Below are positions 34,621 through 43,585 of a stretch of DNA of 64,000 nucleotides, piece by piece. Source of the DNA: Nocardia vaccinii NBRC 15922 (GTDB lineage: Bacteria > Actinomycetota > Actinomycetes > Mycobacteriales > Mycobacteriaceae); contig NZ_BDCC01000049.1 of assembly GCF_001613305.1 (NCBI RefSeq), positions 38,936 through 102,935 on the forward strand. The letters are read 5' to 3'. Position 1 is the first letter of the stretch, and every line of letters starts with the position of its first letter. Position numbers and translations under genes: made by a program. Below the pieces are notes generated by a model. That model saw only the letters and a list, made by a program, of their open reading frames with translations. It searched no databases and had not been told where the DNA came from.

Positions 34621-35781
34621 TCAGCTGTCGTAGCCGAAGAGCTTGGCCGCCAGATCCGTCATCACTTCGCTGGCGCCGCCGCCGATGCCGAGGATGCGTG
34701 CGTCGCGGTAGTGGCGCTCCACCTCCGACTCCCGCATATACCCCATGCCGCCGTGCAACTGGACCGCTTCGTCGACGACGTGTTTGACGGCCGCGACGGC
34801 GGAGTTCTTCGCCATGCAGGCTTCTCCGACGACGAATTCGCCGGCCGTGGCGCGCAAGGCGACCTGGCGCGTGTAGGTGCGGGCCAGTTCGATGTGCCGG
34901 CGCATCTCGACCAGCTTGTGCCGCACCACCTGCCGGGCGATCAGCGGCTTGCCGAAACTCTCACGCAGCCGGACGTGTTCGAGGGTCAGCTCCAGGCAGC
35001 GCTGCGCGATCGCGTACGCGTGCACCGCGATGTTGACCCGCTCGGTGACGAAAGCCGCGCCGAGGAGCGCGAATCCGCTGTTCTCGGCGCCGACCAGATT
35101 GGCGGCGGGTACCCGGCAGTCGGTGAAGGTCAGCTCGGCGGTGTCCGAGCACAGCCAGCCCATCTTCTCCAGCTTCCTCGACACGCTGAAACCCGGTGTG
35201 TCCGTGTCTATCACGAGCAAGCTGATGCCGCCCGCGCCCGGTCCGCCGGTGCGCACCGCGGTGGTCACGAAATCCGCGCGGGTGCCGGAGGTGATGAACA
35301 GCTTCGCGCCGTTGACGACGTAGTGGTCGCCGTCGGGCACCGCGGTGGTGCGCAGCGATCCGACGTCGGAGCCCGCCTCCGGCTCGGTCACCCCGAGCGA
35401 GCCGATCAGGTCACCGGCGAGGGTGGGGCGCACGTACCGGTCGATCAGGGTGGAGTCGCCGCTGGAGACGATGTGCGGTAGCGCGATCCCGTGTGTGAAC
35501 AGGGCCGAATGGCAGCCCGACGAACCGCCGGCCTCGATGAAAGCCTCGGTGGCGATGGTCATATCGACGAGATCCCCGCCGTCGCCGCCGTACGCCTCGG
35601 GCGTGCCGATGCCGTACAGCCCGGATTTCGCCGCGGTGCGGTGCAATTCGCGGGGCAGGGCGCCCTCGCGTTCCCAACGGTCGAGATTCGGTGCGATCTC
35701 GCGGCGGACGAATTCGCCCACCGCCTCTCGTAGCGCTACACGTTCCGGCGTGCGGTAGGGGTCGGTATAAGCGACAGTCAT
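34621..35781 (-). CDS. Acyl-CoA dehydrogenase
   Basis: A 386-residue flavoenzyme from the ATG at 35781. The family signatures LGVTEPEAGSDVGSLRTTA (first, with GAKLFITSG following) and QLHGGMGYMRE (second) are present, with the FAD-binding RESFGKPLIARQ segment between. It oxidises an acyl-CoA to the enoyl-CoA and passes electrons to ETF. It lies just downstream of TetR-2 on the same strand (143-base gap) and is probably part of its transcript. The enoyl-CoA hydratase and thiolase activities needed next are encoded in the fused gene across the shared promoter. Confidence 0.94.
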   Translation of the reverse strand: MTVAYTDPYRTPERVALREAVGEFVRREIAPNLDRWEREGALPRELHRTAAKSGLYGIGTPEAYGGDGGDLVDMTIATEAFIEAGGSSGCHSALFTHGIALPHIVSSGDSTLIDRYVRPTLAGDLIGSLGVTEPEAGSDVGSLRTTAVPDGDHYVVNGAKLFITSGTRADFVTTAVRTGGPGAGGISLLVIDTDTPGFSVSRKLEKMGWLCSDTAELTFTDCRVPAANLVGAENSGFALLGAAFVTERVNIAVHAYAIAQRCLELTLEHVRLRESFGKPLIARQVVRHKLVEMRRHIELARTYTRQVALRATAGEFVVGEACMAKNSAVAAVKHVVDEAVQLHGGMGYMRESEVERHYRDARILGIGGGASEVMTDLAAKLFGYDS

Positions 35782-35924
35782 GATCACTCCTCCAGATGTG
35801 CGGGATCGGATGCGCGAGTAGCGCTTTCGGGCGTAGGGGTAACGCCACCGCGGGATACGCGGTGAGGCGAAGGGTGGGCGGTGTATTCGGATGTCGTCGC
35901 GGGACGGTCCCGGACGGGTGTCGA

Positions 35925-36575
35925 TCAGTCGATGGTTCCGGTCAGGATCGGCGCGACGGCGGCGCGGGCGACGCGTTCGGCCGCCGCGGGGTCGGCCAGA
36001 TCGATGGCATGGTGGGGTGTGGCCAGGTAGCCGATTATCAGGTGCACCAGAGCGTCGGCCTGGGCGTCGGGGTCGCGGGCCGGAATCTTGCCGTCGGCTT
36101 GGGCTTTGCTGATGTTCGCGCGAATCGCGTTGAAGGCCAATGTGATCGGTGACGGGTCGCCCTGTCCGAGGGCCTGGATGAGTTCGGCTCGGCGGAGCGG
36201 GTCGGCATCGCGGAACAAGATGTGGTCGCCCAGCCTCAGCCCGGTGAGGAAGCCGAGCACCACCTGTTCGGTGGGATCGGTGACTTCGGTGAACCGGTCG
36301 GCGAGGACAGCCAGTATGCGGCCGATATCGCGTGCCAGCGCCCGTTCGAACAGCTGGTCCTTGCCGGTGTAGCGGCGGAACAGAGTCGTGCGGCCGACTC
36401 CCGCCTCGGCCGCGATGTCGTCCATGGTCGCCTCGCGGGTTCCGCGGCGCGCCAGGACCCGCAGCGCGGCGTCGAGGACCCGCGCGTCCGTTGCATCGTC
36501 GCTGGGCGCCGACTGCGGAAGCAGGGTCATCGCACGGCTGAGCAGGCTGGACAGCGGCGCACCGGGTCTGGTCAC
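35925..36575 (-). CDS. TetR-family regulator (TetR-2), paralogue of TetR-1
   Basis: A 216-residue regulator starting at GTG 36575. The DNA-binding domain is ALRVLARRGTREATMDDIAA then GVGRTTLFRRYTGKDQLFE. The beginning MTRPGAPLSSLLSRAM and the overall layout mirror TetR-1 at 25647-26291. It is divergent from the SRPBCC-thiolase-crotonase gene. Two adjacent 28-bp palindromes fill the intergenic space, so it should control both directions. An acyl-CoA ligand is likely but inferred. Confidence 0.92.
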   Translation of the reverse strand: MTRPGAPLSSLLSRAMTLLPQSAPSDDATDARVLDAALRVLARRGTREATMDDIAAEAGVGRTTLFRRYTGKDQLFERALARDIGRILAVLADRFTEVTDPTEQVVLGFLTGLRLGDHILFRDADPLRRAELIQALGQGDPSPITLAFNAIRANISKAQADGKIPARDPDAQADALVHLIIGYLATPHHAIDLADPAAAERVARAAVAPILTGTID

Positions 36576-36592
36576 AGGGCCATCTTGACATG

Positions 36593-36620
36593 CGGAACCA
36601 CTATCCGTCTAATAGTTCCA
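36593..36620. promoter_or_regulatory. TetR-2 operator copy 1
   Basis: Arms CGGAACCACT and AATAGTTCCA, spacer 8 bases; 7 of 10 arm positions pair. It directly abuts copy 2. Confidence 0.68.
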
Positions 36621-36648
36621 CGGAACTATCTCGCAAATAATAGTTCCG
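36621..36648. promoter_or_regulatory. TetR-2 operator copy 2
   Basis: Arms CGGAACTATC and AATAGTTCCG, spacer 8 bases; 9 of 10 positions pair. It lies 20 bases before the GTG of the fused lipid gene. Confidence 0.78.
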
Positions 36649-36667
36649 CCAATGGAAAGGTAAGGTT

Positions 36668-39637
36668 GTGGCTGACGTGGGTCGACTTCCCAAGGTGGTG
36701 CGGCAGGCGCGTGCTCGAGTGCGCGCGGTGCGGGCCCTCGCCGACGCCGTGAAAAGCGATCCGGCGATTCTGCGCGACGTAGTCGGGGGAGTGCTGGGCA
36801 AGCCCGCCACGCCGGCCGACGCCCCGGTGGTCTCCGACGCATACACCCCGCCGGATGGGATCGCGGAATTCGACAAACGAGCCCATGCGAGCAAGCATCT
36901 CGACCGTCCGGTGGCCGAGGTCGCGGCCTATCTCACCGATCCGGGCCGCTTCGCCGAATGGCTGACCATGCACGCGGCCTTCCGTGGCGACGCACCCAGC
37001 GGTGCGTACCCCGGAGCGGAGTTCGCTCAGCAGGTGAAGTTCATGGGCATCCCCGCCGACGTCGCCTGGACCGTGATCGCGGTGGACGAGACCACGCTGG
37101 TACTGCGCGGCACCGGGCCGATGGGGCTGACCCTCGGATTCTGGCTGACGGTGCATGCCGATGCCAACGGCGCGACCGCCTACTTCGACGCCGGACTGTC
37201 GGGACAACCCGTCGAAGGCCCGTTGGGTGCGTCGCTGGTGCGAAGCCTGTCGGAGGCATTGCGGGGATCGCTGGACCGAGTGCCGGACCGGATCGCTGCG
37301 GCGGGCCCTTTCACCGGCGCGAAATCCGTACGGAAGCCGGTGTTGCACAAGGCATCCGGTCGCACGATCGCGCCCAATACGCCGGTCTTGGTCGGCGCTG
37401 GACAGCTGGTTCAGCATCATCCGAACACCGCCGAGGACCCGGCGGCGCTGGCGGTGCGGGCGCTGCGGCAGGCCGCGCAGGACACCGGGGTGGGACAGTC
37501 GCTGCTGTCGGCCGCCGACGCGGTATTCGCGGTCGCCAGCGCCTCCTGGCAGTACCGAGACCTGGGCGCCCTGGTGGCGCGGTCGGTCGGCGCCGCCGGC
37601 GCCGACACCGTGCAGTCCTCGACCTACGGTGGCGATGGTGGCCAATTGCTGGTCAATGAAGCGGCGCAGGCCATCTCCGACGGCACCTACGAGATCGTGC
37701 TGGTGACCGGTGCGGAGGCGGGCGCCACCATGGCCGCGGCGCAGCGCGCGGGGACCGAGGTGGCGTGGCCGGAGCAGGGGTCCGAGGTGGAGCCGACTCG
37801 TATCGCCGGGATCGACAAGGAGGCCAACAACGCCGCCGAAACGGCAGTCGGGCTGGGTGCGCCCATCTATATGTACGCGCTCATGGAGTCGGCCAACCGG
37901 CATCGGCTCGGCCGCGATCCGAAGGAGCATCTACAGGCGATCGGTGAGCTGTGGTCGCGGCTTTCGGCGGTGGGCGCGGACAATCCGAATGCCTGGCTGC
38001 CACAGCGGTTCAGCGCGCCGGAGTTGACCACGCCGACCACGGAGAACCGGACCGTGTCGGCCCCGTACACCAAACTGCTGTGCGCCAATCTGCAGGTGGA
38101 TATGGCCGCCGGACTGGTGCTGTGCAGCGCCGCCGCTGCCGAGGAGGCCGGAATCCCACAGGACAAGTGGGTTTTCGTACACGCCGGAGCCAGCGCGCAC
38201 GACGAATGGTTCGTCTCCGAACGCGCGGAACTGGCTGCCTCCCCGGCGATTCGGGCCGTCGGCGCGGCAGCGCTGGAGCACGCCGGCGTGACCATCGATC
38301 AGATCGGTCCCGCGGATCTGTACTCGTGCTTCCCGGTGGCGGTCCAGATCGCGGCCCGTGAACTCGGTATCGCGACAGACGATCCCGGCCGTTCGCTCTC
38401 GGTGACGGGCGGACTGACCTTCGGCGGCGGGCCGGGCAACAATTACGGCACCCACGCGATCGCCACCATGGTTCAGCAGTTGCGCGACGATCCCGATGCC
38501 TTCGGCCTGAGCACGTCGCTCGGCTGGTATGTCACCAAGCACGCGCTGGGCATCTATTCCGCCACACCGCCGCAGCGGCCCTACGCCCATCTGCGGCCGG
38601 TCGTCGACAATCCGCCCGCCCGTCCGGTCCGGACCGAGTACCAGGGTCCGGCGGTGGTCGAGGCCTACACGCTGCCCTACGGCCGTGACGGCGAGCCGGA
38701 GGCCGCCATCGTCAGCCTGATCACCCCCGACGGTGCGCGAGTTCTCCTGCGCAGCAATCGTTCCGACCTCGTCGCCGAACTGCGCGACGGCGACGCGCTG
38801 GGACTGTCCGTAACGGTCCAAGATGGCGATATCGCGTTCGACGGCACACAACGCCACCAGTTGCCCGCGCCCCCACCGCCGCCCGTGCTGGTGGAACGCC
38901 GCGGACCGATCATGATCATCACGATGAACCGCCCCGAGGTCCGCAACGCGGTCGATCACGCCATGGCCCTCGGACTCGAAAAGGCATGTGATGCGTTCGA
39001 AGCCGATCCGAACGCCCGCGTCGCCGTCCTCACCGGCGCAGGCGGCTACTTCAGCTCCGGCATGGATCTGAAGGCGATGGCCCGGGGAGAAGCCCCGCTC
39101 ACCGAGAACCGCGGCGCCCTGGGGCTCGCCGGTAGACCGCCCCGCAAACCATTGATCGCCGCCGTCGAAGGCCCGGCCCTCGCGGGCGGCTGTGAACTGG
39201 CCTTGGCCGCGGATCTGATTGTCGCGGCGAGTGATTCGCAATTCGGCATACCGGAGCCCAAACGCGGCCTGATCGCCGCCGCCGGCGGCGTCATGCGTCT
39301 GCGGGAGCGCCTGCCGCGCAATATCGCCATGCAACTGGCGCTCACCGGCGACCCCATGCAGGCGACCCGGCTGGCCGAACTCGGCTTGATCAATGTCCTC
39401 GCCGAACCGGGCGGAGCTCTCACGGCGGCTCTCGAATTGGCCGAACGCATCGCCGCCAACGCACCGCTCAGCCTGGCGGGCAGCAAACGCATCGTCGACG
39501 AGACATCCGACTGGACCACCGCCGACGCCTTCGCCAACCAGTACGATATCGCCTCCACGGCACTGTTCTCCGAGGACGCGGCCGAAGGTGTGCGCGCGTT
39601 CACCGAGAAGCGCACCCCGGTCTGGAACGGCCGCTGA
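36668..39637 (+). CDS. SRPBCC-thiolase-enoyl-CoA hydratase fusion protein
   Basis: A single 989-residue frame from GTG 36668 behind GGAAAGGTAAGG. Residues about 64-213 form an SRPBCC lipid-binding domain (DKRAHASKHLDRPVAEVAAY). About 238-600 form an acetyl-CoA acetyltransferase/SCP-x-like thiolase (PVLVGAGQLVQH, LYSCFPVAVQIAARELG, GGLTFGGGPGNNYG). About 600-730 is its OB-like extension, and about 738-989 is a crotonase (ERRGPIMIITMNRPEVRNAV, GGYFSSGMDLKAM, EGPALAGGCELALAADL). These could provide hydration and thiolysis of one beta-oxidation cycle in one chain. The thiolase part lacks an obvious C-x-G cysteine, as in lipid-transfer-type members, so cleavage chemistry is uncertain. Regulated by TetR-2. 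Confidence 0.9.
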   Translation: MADVGRLPKVVRQARARVRAVRALADAVKSDPAILRDVVGGVLGKPATPADAPVVSDAYTPPDGIAEFDKRAHASKHLDRPVAEVAAYLTDPGRFAEWLTMHAAFRGDAPSGAYPGAEFAQQVKFMGIPADVAWTVIAVDETTLVLRGTGPMGLTLGFWLTVHADANGATAYFDAGLSGQPVEGPLGASLVRSLSEALRGSLDRVPDRIAAAGPFTGAKSVRKPVLHKASGRTIAPNTPVLVGAGQLVQHHPNTAEDPAALAVRALRQAAQDTGVGQSLLSAADAVFAVASASWQYRDLGALVARSVGAAGADTVQSSTYGGDGGQLLVNEAAQAISDGTYEIVLVTGAEAGATMAAAQRAGTEVAWPEQGSEVEPTRIAGIDKEANNAAETAVGLGAPIYMYALMESANRHRLGRDPKEHLQAIGELWSRLSAVGADNPNAWLPQRFSAPELTTPTTENRTVSAPYTKLLCANLQVDMAAGLVLCSAAAAEEAGIPQDKWVFVHAGASAHDEWFVSERAELAASPAIRAVGAAALEHAGVTIDQIGPADLYSCFPVAVQIAARELGIATDDPGRSLSVTGGLTFGGGPGNNYGTHAIATMVQQLRDDPDAFGLSTSLGWYVTKHALGIYSATPPQRPYAHLRPVVDNPPARPVRTEYQGPAVVEAYTLPYGRDGEPEAAIVSLITPDGARVLLRSNRSDLVAELRDGDALGLSVTVQDGDIAFDGTQRHQLPAPPPPPVLVERRGPIMIITMNRPEVRNAVDHAMALGLEKACDAFEADPNARVAVLTGAGGYFSSGMDLKAMARGEAPLTENRGALGLAGRPPRKPLIAAVEGPALAGGCELALAADLIVAASDSQFGIPEPKRGLIAAAGGVMRLRERLPRNIAMQLALTGDPMQATRLAELGLINVLAEPGGALTAALELAERIAANAPLSLAGSKRIVDETSDWTTADAFANQYDIASTALFSEDAAEGVRAFTEKRTPVWNGR

Positions 39638-39689
39638 GTCCCGCACGACCGCCGGCGGTCGCGGATCGGCGCCCGCCGGCCTGAGCGAA

Positions 39690-40000
39690 ACTCACGATCC
39701 GCGCCGCATCATCTCCGGATCACCCGCGCCGGATCGCTCCGCGACCGGCAGCCAGAACGATTTCGCGGTGGCGGCTGGTCTGCGGGGTCTTTCCGGACGC
39801 CGAGGTCGCCGATGAACCCGATCCGGCATTCGTGGCAGATCGGATAGTTGAGCATCCCGACCGGCGCGCCTTCTGGTTCTCGGGCCAGAACGTGATCGAG
39901 CGGAAGTCGGTGGCACGGCCCTCGGCGATCGGCGGCCTGTGGTGCTCGTACTGGACCGTGGCGCGTGTGCGTCAGATGGGTGTGCCAGTGGGCACGCCAC
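39690..40000 (-). pseudogene. Possible frameshifted GNAT acetyltransferase remnant
   Basis: Three minus-strand frames carry protein-like pieces in order: ATDFRSITFWPENQKA (around 39870-39910), then MLNYPICHECRIGFIGDLGV (around 39800-39858), then ATAKSFWLPVAERSG (around 39730-39775). The C-x-x-C-R-x-G-x-I block followed by a late FW motif resembles small actinobacterial N-acetyltransferases. No single frame spans them, so the gene would be broken by frameshifts. The rest of 39638-40108 shows no gene. Confidence 0.35.
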
Positions 40001-40108
40001 ATGCGGGGCCGTACCGGCCCGAACATTGACGCACCTATTGAGCGGACCGCTGATTGACGGTACATTAAACAGCGATATGATTGCCGTCACCTGAAAGAGG
40101 ACCTGGGC

Positions 40109-41647
40109 ATGGCAACGGTGCGACCTCCCTCGAAGGTGTCGGCGTCCCCGGATGCGCTGCATGCGGAAGATACGGGTTATCACAAAGCATTACGTCCGCG
40201 TCAGCTGCAGATGATCGCGATCGGTGGCGCCATCGGCACCGGGCTGTTCCTGGGTGCGGGCGGGCGTTTGGCCGGTGCGGGGCCGGGATTGTTCATCGTG
40301 TACGCCGTTTGTGGCGTGTTCGTGTTCTTCATTCTGCGGGCGCTGGGCGAGTTGGTGCTGCATCGTCCGTCCTCGGGGTCGTTCGTTTCCTACGCCCGTG
40401 AGTTCTACGGCGAGAAGCTGGCTTTCGCGGTCGGATGGATGTACTTCTTCCAGTGGTGCATGACCGGGATCGTGGACATCACCGCCGTCGCCACGTATGT
40501 CCATTACTGGGGGGCCTTCGCGGCGATACCGCAGTGGCTGATCGCCCTCGTCGCCCTGGCTCTGGTGGTGGGCATCAACCTCGTCTCGGTGAAGTGGTTC
40601 GGGGAGCTGGAATTCTGGGCCGCGCTGATCAAGGTCGTCGCGCTGGTCACCTTCTTGATCATCGGCACGGTCTTCCTCACGGGCCGGTTCACCATCAAGG
40701 GCGAAACCACTGGTCCGAGCGTGATAGTCCACAATGGCGGGCTGTTCCCGAGCGGCGTCCTGCCACTGGTTCTTGTCACCACGGGTGTCGTATTCGCCTA
40801 CGCCGCAGTGGAACTGGTTGGCACGGCGGCCGGCGAGACGGAGAACCCGGAGAAGATCATGCCGCGTGCGATCAACTCCGTCATCGCCCGGATCGCGCTG
40901 TTCTACGTCGGATCGCTGGTGTTGCTCGGCCTGCTCCTGCCCTACACCGCCTTCAAGTCCGGTGAGAGTCCCTTCGTCACGTTCTTCTCGCGGATCGGCG
41001 TGGACGGTGCCGGGTCGGTCATGAACCTGGTGGTGCTGACCGCGGCGTTCTCCAGCTTGAATGCCGGCCTGTATTCGACCGGCCGTATCCTACGGTCGAT
41101 GTCGATGAACGGCAGTGCGCCGGCGATCGCGGCGCGGATGTCCCGCGGCGGCGTACCTTACGTCGGGATCCTGGCGACCGCCGCGATCGCGCTGATCGGT
41201 GTCGGCCTGAACGCGGTAGTCCCGGAGAAGGCATTCGAGATCGTGCTGAATATGTCGACGCTGGGCACCATCACGTCGTGGGGCGCGATCGTCGTGTGTC
41301 AGCTGCAGCTGTGGCGTTGGTGGCGCAAAGGGCTCGCGGAGCGTCCATCGTTCCGTTTGATCGGCACGCCCTATACGAGCGTGGCGACGCTGATGTTCCT
41401 GGTGACCGTAGTCGCGTTGATGGCGTTCAGCGACGACGAGGTGCAGCGCGGCGCGGTGTTCACCGGGGGCGTGATCATGGTTCCGGCGCTGGTCGGAGGG
41501 TGGTTTCTGGCTCGCAAGCGAGTAGTGAGCATCGCACAGCAGCGCGCGGGCATCACAGGTCCGTTCCCGGTTCTGGCCGAGCGTCCGCAGCGCCGGAACG
41601 ACGGCGGCGAACCGGTCACGGTTCTCGACGAACACGGGCAAGAGTAG
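40109..41647 (+). CDS. ansP: L-asparagine permease-like amino acid permease (APC family)
   Basis: A 512-residue polytopic membrane protein. It starts in APC style with DTGYHKALRPRQLQMIAIGG and AIGTGLFLGAGGRLAGAGPG, followed by LGELVLHRPSSGSFVSYARE and GTAAGETENPEKIMPRAINS. These blocks match the actinobacterial AnsP group of asparagine transporters more closely than the general AroP/GabP members. It imports an amino acid with protons at the cytoplasmic membrane. It stands alone; a strong terminator hairpin follows. Substrate assignment to asparagine is by family resemblance only. Confidence 0.9.
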   Translation: MATVRPPSKVSASPDALHAEDTGYHKALRPRQLQMIAIGGAIGTGLFLGAGGRLAGAGPGLFIVYAVCGVFVFFILRALGELVLHRPSSGSFVSYAREFYGEKLAFAVGWMYFFQWCMTGIVDITAVATYVHYWGAFAAIPQWLIALVALALVVGINLVSVKWFGELEFWAALIKVVALVTFLIIGTVFLTGRFTIKGETTGPSVIVHNGGLFPSGVLPLVLVTTGVVFAYAAVELVGTAAGETENPEKIMPRAINSVIARIALFYVGSLVLLGLLLPYTAFKSGESPFVTFFSRIGVDGAGSVMNLVVLTAAFSSLNAGLYSTGRILRSMSMNGSAPAIAARMSRGGVPYVGILATAAIALIGVGLNAVVPEKAFEIVLNMSTLGTITSWGAIVVCQLQLWRWWRKGLAERPSFRLIGTPYTSVATLMFLVTVVALMAFSDDEVQRGAVFTGGVIMVPALVGGWFLARKRVVSIAQQRAGITGPFPVLAERPQRRNDGGEPVTVLDEHGQE

Positions 41648-41669
41648 GCATTTCTCCCTTCGCGCAGCA

Positions 41670-41693
41670 GAGGCAGGGCCCCGCCCCTGCCTC
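41670..41693. terminator. Terminator hairpin between permease and DUF1508 genes
   Basis: A 9-bp perfect stem, GAGGCAGGG / CCCTGCCTC, with a six-base loop lies between two convergent genes and can serve both. Confidence 0.75.
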
Positions 41694-41747
41694 GGTCCGG
41701 CCGTTCGATGTGAGACAGGGGCGGCGGGGGAGCATCACCACAGTGCG

Positions 41748-41927
41748 TCAGGTCTGGTCGTCGGTCGCGGCCACTGGCGCATTCTTCATGACCGACTCGA
41801 TGCCGTTGAGGGCGGCGGCCCTGCTCTCGTAGGCCTGCCCCTGGGCGATGATCTCGCCGTTGCCCGCCTTGAGCCTGAACCGGAATTTGCCCGCGCTGTC
41901 CTTGTACAGCTCGAACTTGGCAGCCAT
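41748..41927 (-). CDS. YegP-type DUF1508 small protein
   Basis: A 59-residue protein from the ATG at 41927. The single DUF1508 module reads AKFELYKDSAGKFRFRLKAG then GEIIAQGQAYESRAAALNGI. This is the compact beta-beta-alpha unit found once or twice in YegP-like proteins of unknown function. The open frame extends upstream without a start signal, so I use the internal ATG. Confidence 0.85.
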   Translation of the reverse strand: MAAKFELYKDSAGKFRFRLKAGNGEIIAQGQAYESRAAALNGIESVMKNAPVAATDDQT

Positions 41928-42089
41928 GCGATTACCTCGTCTCCACATCGAACACGGATAATGCTTCGGTCCGGAATCGACTGTAGATCTCCGTACCGCG
42001 GCCACCCTCGCCGGTTCGTTCATGCCTGCCAACCAGGGCTTACGAGAACTTCGTTGTTTTCCGGCGACTGGTCCGCGATGGAGACGGTC

Positions 42090-42956
42090 TCACCCTTCCA
42101 CGCCGGCGAGGAACCGGTTCAGCTCGGTGTGGAAGGCGTCCCACTGTTCGGCGAAGCACAGATGCGACGCGTCCTCGATGGTCACCATTCGTGAGCCGGA
42201 GATGCGCCGCCGCATATCCTCGAGGTGCGCCGGGCGGCATTCGTCGTGCCGACCGCCGATCAACAGTGTCGGCACGCGGATCTCGCCCAGCCGCTCGGTG
42301 ACGTCCCATTGCCTCAACGAGCCGGTCACGGTGAACTCGCTGGGCCCGATCATGGTGTGGTAGACGTCGTAGCCCGCCGCCGCGTACGCACGCTCGAGTC
42401 CCAGCGGCCAAGGCCGCATCCGGCACACGTGCTTGCGATAGAAGCCCAGCGTCGCGGCCTGATACTCGGGGCAGCCGGTGAACCCGTTCACCTCGTGTTG
42501 CCGAATCGTCCGCCGCACCTCGGCGGGTTCGTCCTCGAGTAGTTCCGCACAGTCCTTCGACCACCGGGGCATGCTGGCCGGAGTGCCGACCAGCACCAGG
42601 CTCTCCAGCGCCGGGCGTCGATCGAGCGTGTACTGCAGCGCCAGCATTCCGCCCCACGAATTACCGAGGAGATGGACGCGCCTCAGGCCCAGCGCCTCGC
42701 GCACGGCCACCAGTTCGGCCACGAACCGGTCCATCGTCCACAGCGAGGTATCGCTCGGCCGGTCGGAGTTGCCACAGCCGAGCTGGTCGTAGAAAATCAC
42801 CCGGCGCTCGTCGGCCAACTGCGTGAGCGCCTCCAGATAGTCGTGCGGGAACCCGGGCCCGCCATGCAGGCACAGCAGCGGCGTTGCGTGCTCGCCGAGC
42901 GACCGGTACCAGACGCGCCCGCCGGGAACCTCGATACGGCCTTCCTCCGAATGCAT
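42090..42956 (-). CDS. Proline iminopeptidase-like alpha/beta hydrolase
   Basis: 288 residues from the ATG at 42956, seven bases after AAGGGAG. LCLHGGPGFPHDY (residues 28-40) is the proline-iminopeptidase oxyanion motif, and the nucleophile is S100 in LLGNSWGG. The acid is likely in GGRHDECRP and the histidine in DASHLCF. Members release N-terminal residues, usually proline, from peptides or hydrolyse amides. It acts in the cytoplasm; it has no signal peptide. It is monocistronic in look. Confidence 0.9.
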   Translation of the reverse strand: MHSEEGRIEVPGGRVWYRSLGEHATPLLCLHGGPGFPHDYLEALTQLADERRVIFYDQLGCGNSDRPSDTSLWTMDRFVAELVAVREALGLRRVHLLGNSWGGMLALQYTLDRRPALESLVLVGTPASMPRWSKDCAELLEDEPAEVRRTIRQHEVNGFTGCPEYQAATLGFYRKHVCRMRPWPLGLERAYAAAGYDVYHTMIGPSEFTVTGSLRQWDVTERLGEIRVPTLLIGGRHDECRPAHLEDMRRRISGSRMVTIEDASHLCFAEQWDAFHTELNRFLAGVEG

Positions 42957-43585
42957 GCCCGCTCCCTTCGCCGGGTCGGCAATGACATATCCCTGTTCCG
43001 AATCCGTGACGCCTTCGATACCTTCACCTCTCACCCGGCAGCCCGCGCCACCGCCCCGCCCGAGCATCCGCGCCTCGGTGCCCAGCGTCAGGCGCCGCTG
43101 CCGCCCGTCCGGATGCGGCGGCAAGGCTCGAAGGTCGCCGCCGAGCCCGGCAGCAAAACCGAAAATACCCTTACCACAACATTATTGGCGACAGTCGACG
43201 GTTACTTGCCATTTTAGGCCGGTCTCCGACAGCGTGACATGGGGTCTGGTCGGTCCCACCCGCGATAAACGACGGGGTATCGGTCTGTGGCCCGCTTCGG
43301 CCTCGCGAAGGGCCCACGCCACGGGCAGGTCCGACAGTCACCCAGCCGGGAAGGCGTTGATCCCGCAACGGTGCGGGCAAGGCGGGTCCTCGGCCGAATG
43401 CCGCCCGATCGGGACTTCGGTGTGCCGGGTCGAGGAACTTCGTCCCTTGCCGGGCACCCGGCCGGCACGATGTGCTGGAGTGCGAGCCGAACCGCTGGGA
43501 CTCCGTAGACCTCCCCGGAGTCGGTCACGATCGAAGGGAAGACGAACCGTCGGAACCCGGCGGAAAATGTAGGCAGGTTGCAGAC
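42957..43585. other. Long intergenic region before the second hibernation factor
   Basis: No gene is supported on either strand; frames here are short or arginine-rich shadows. The right half presumably carries the promoter of the gene at 43586. A half-site of the DosR type (ATCGGGACTTCGG at 43408-43420) is present, but its partner half is poor. Confidence 0.4.

Noticed and set aside
35782..36591. Upstream extension of the acyl-CoA dehydrogenase frame to 36591
   Set aside because: The added ~270 codons are arginine-rich and overlap TetR-2 in another frame; the family start is at 35781.
37931..39646. 571-codon open frame on the minus strand
   Set aside because: It is antisense to the SRPBCC-thiolase-crotonase gene, is rich in Arg, Gly and His and has no motif. 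High GC in third positions creates such shadows.
43408..43427. ATCGGGACTTCGG as a DosR box for the second hibernation factor
   Set aside because: Only one half-site fits; the second half (TGTGCCG) does not.
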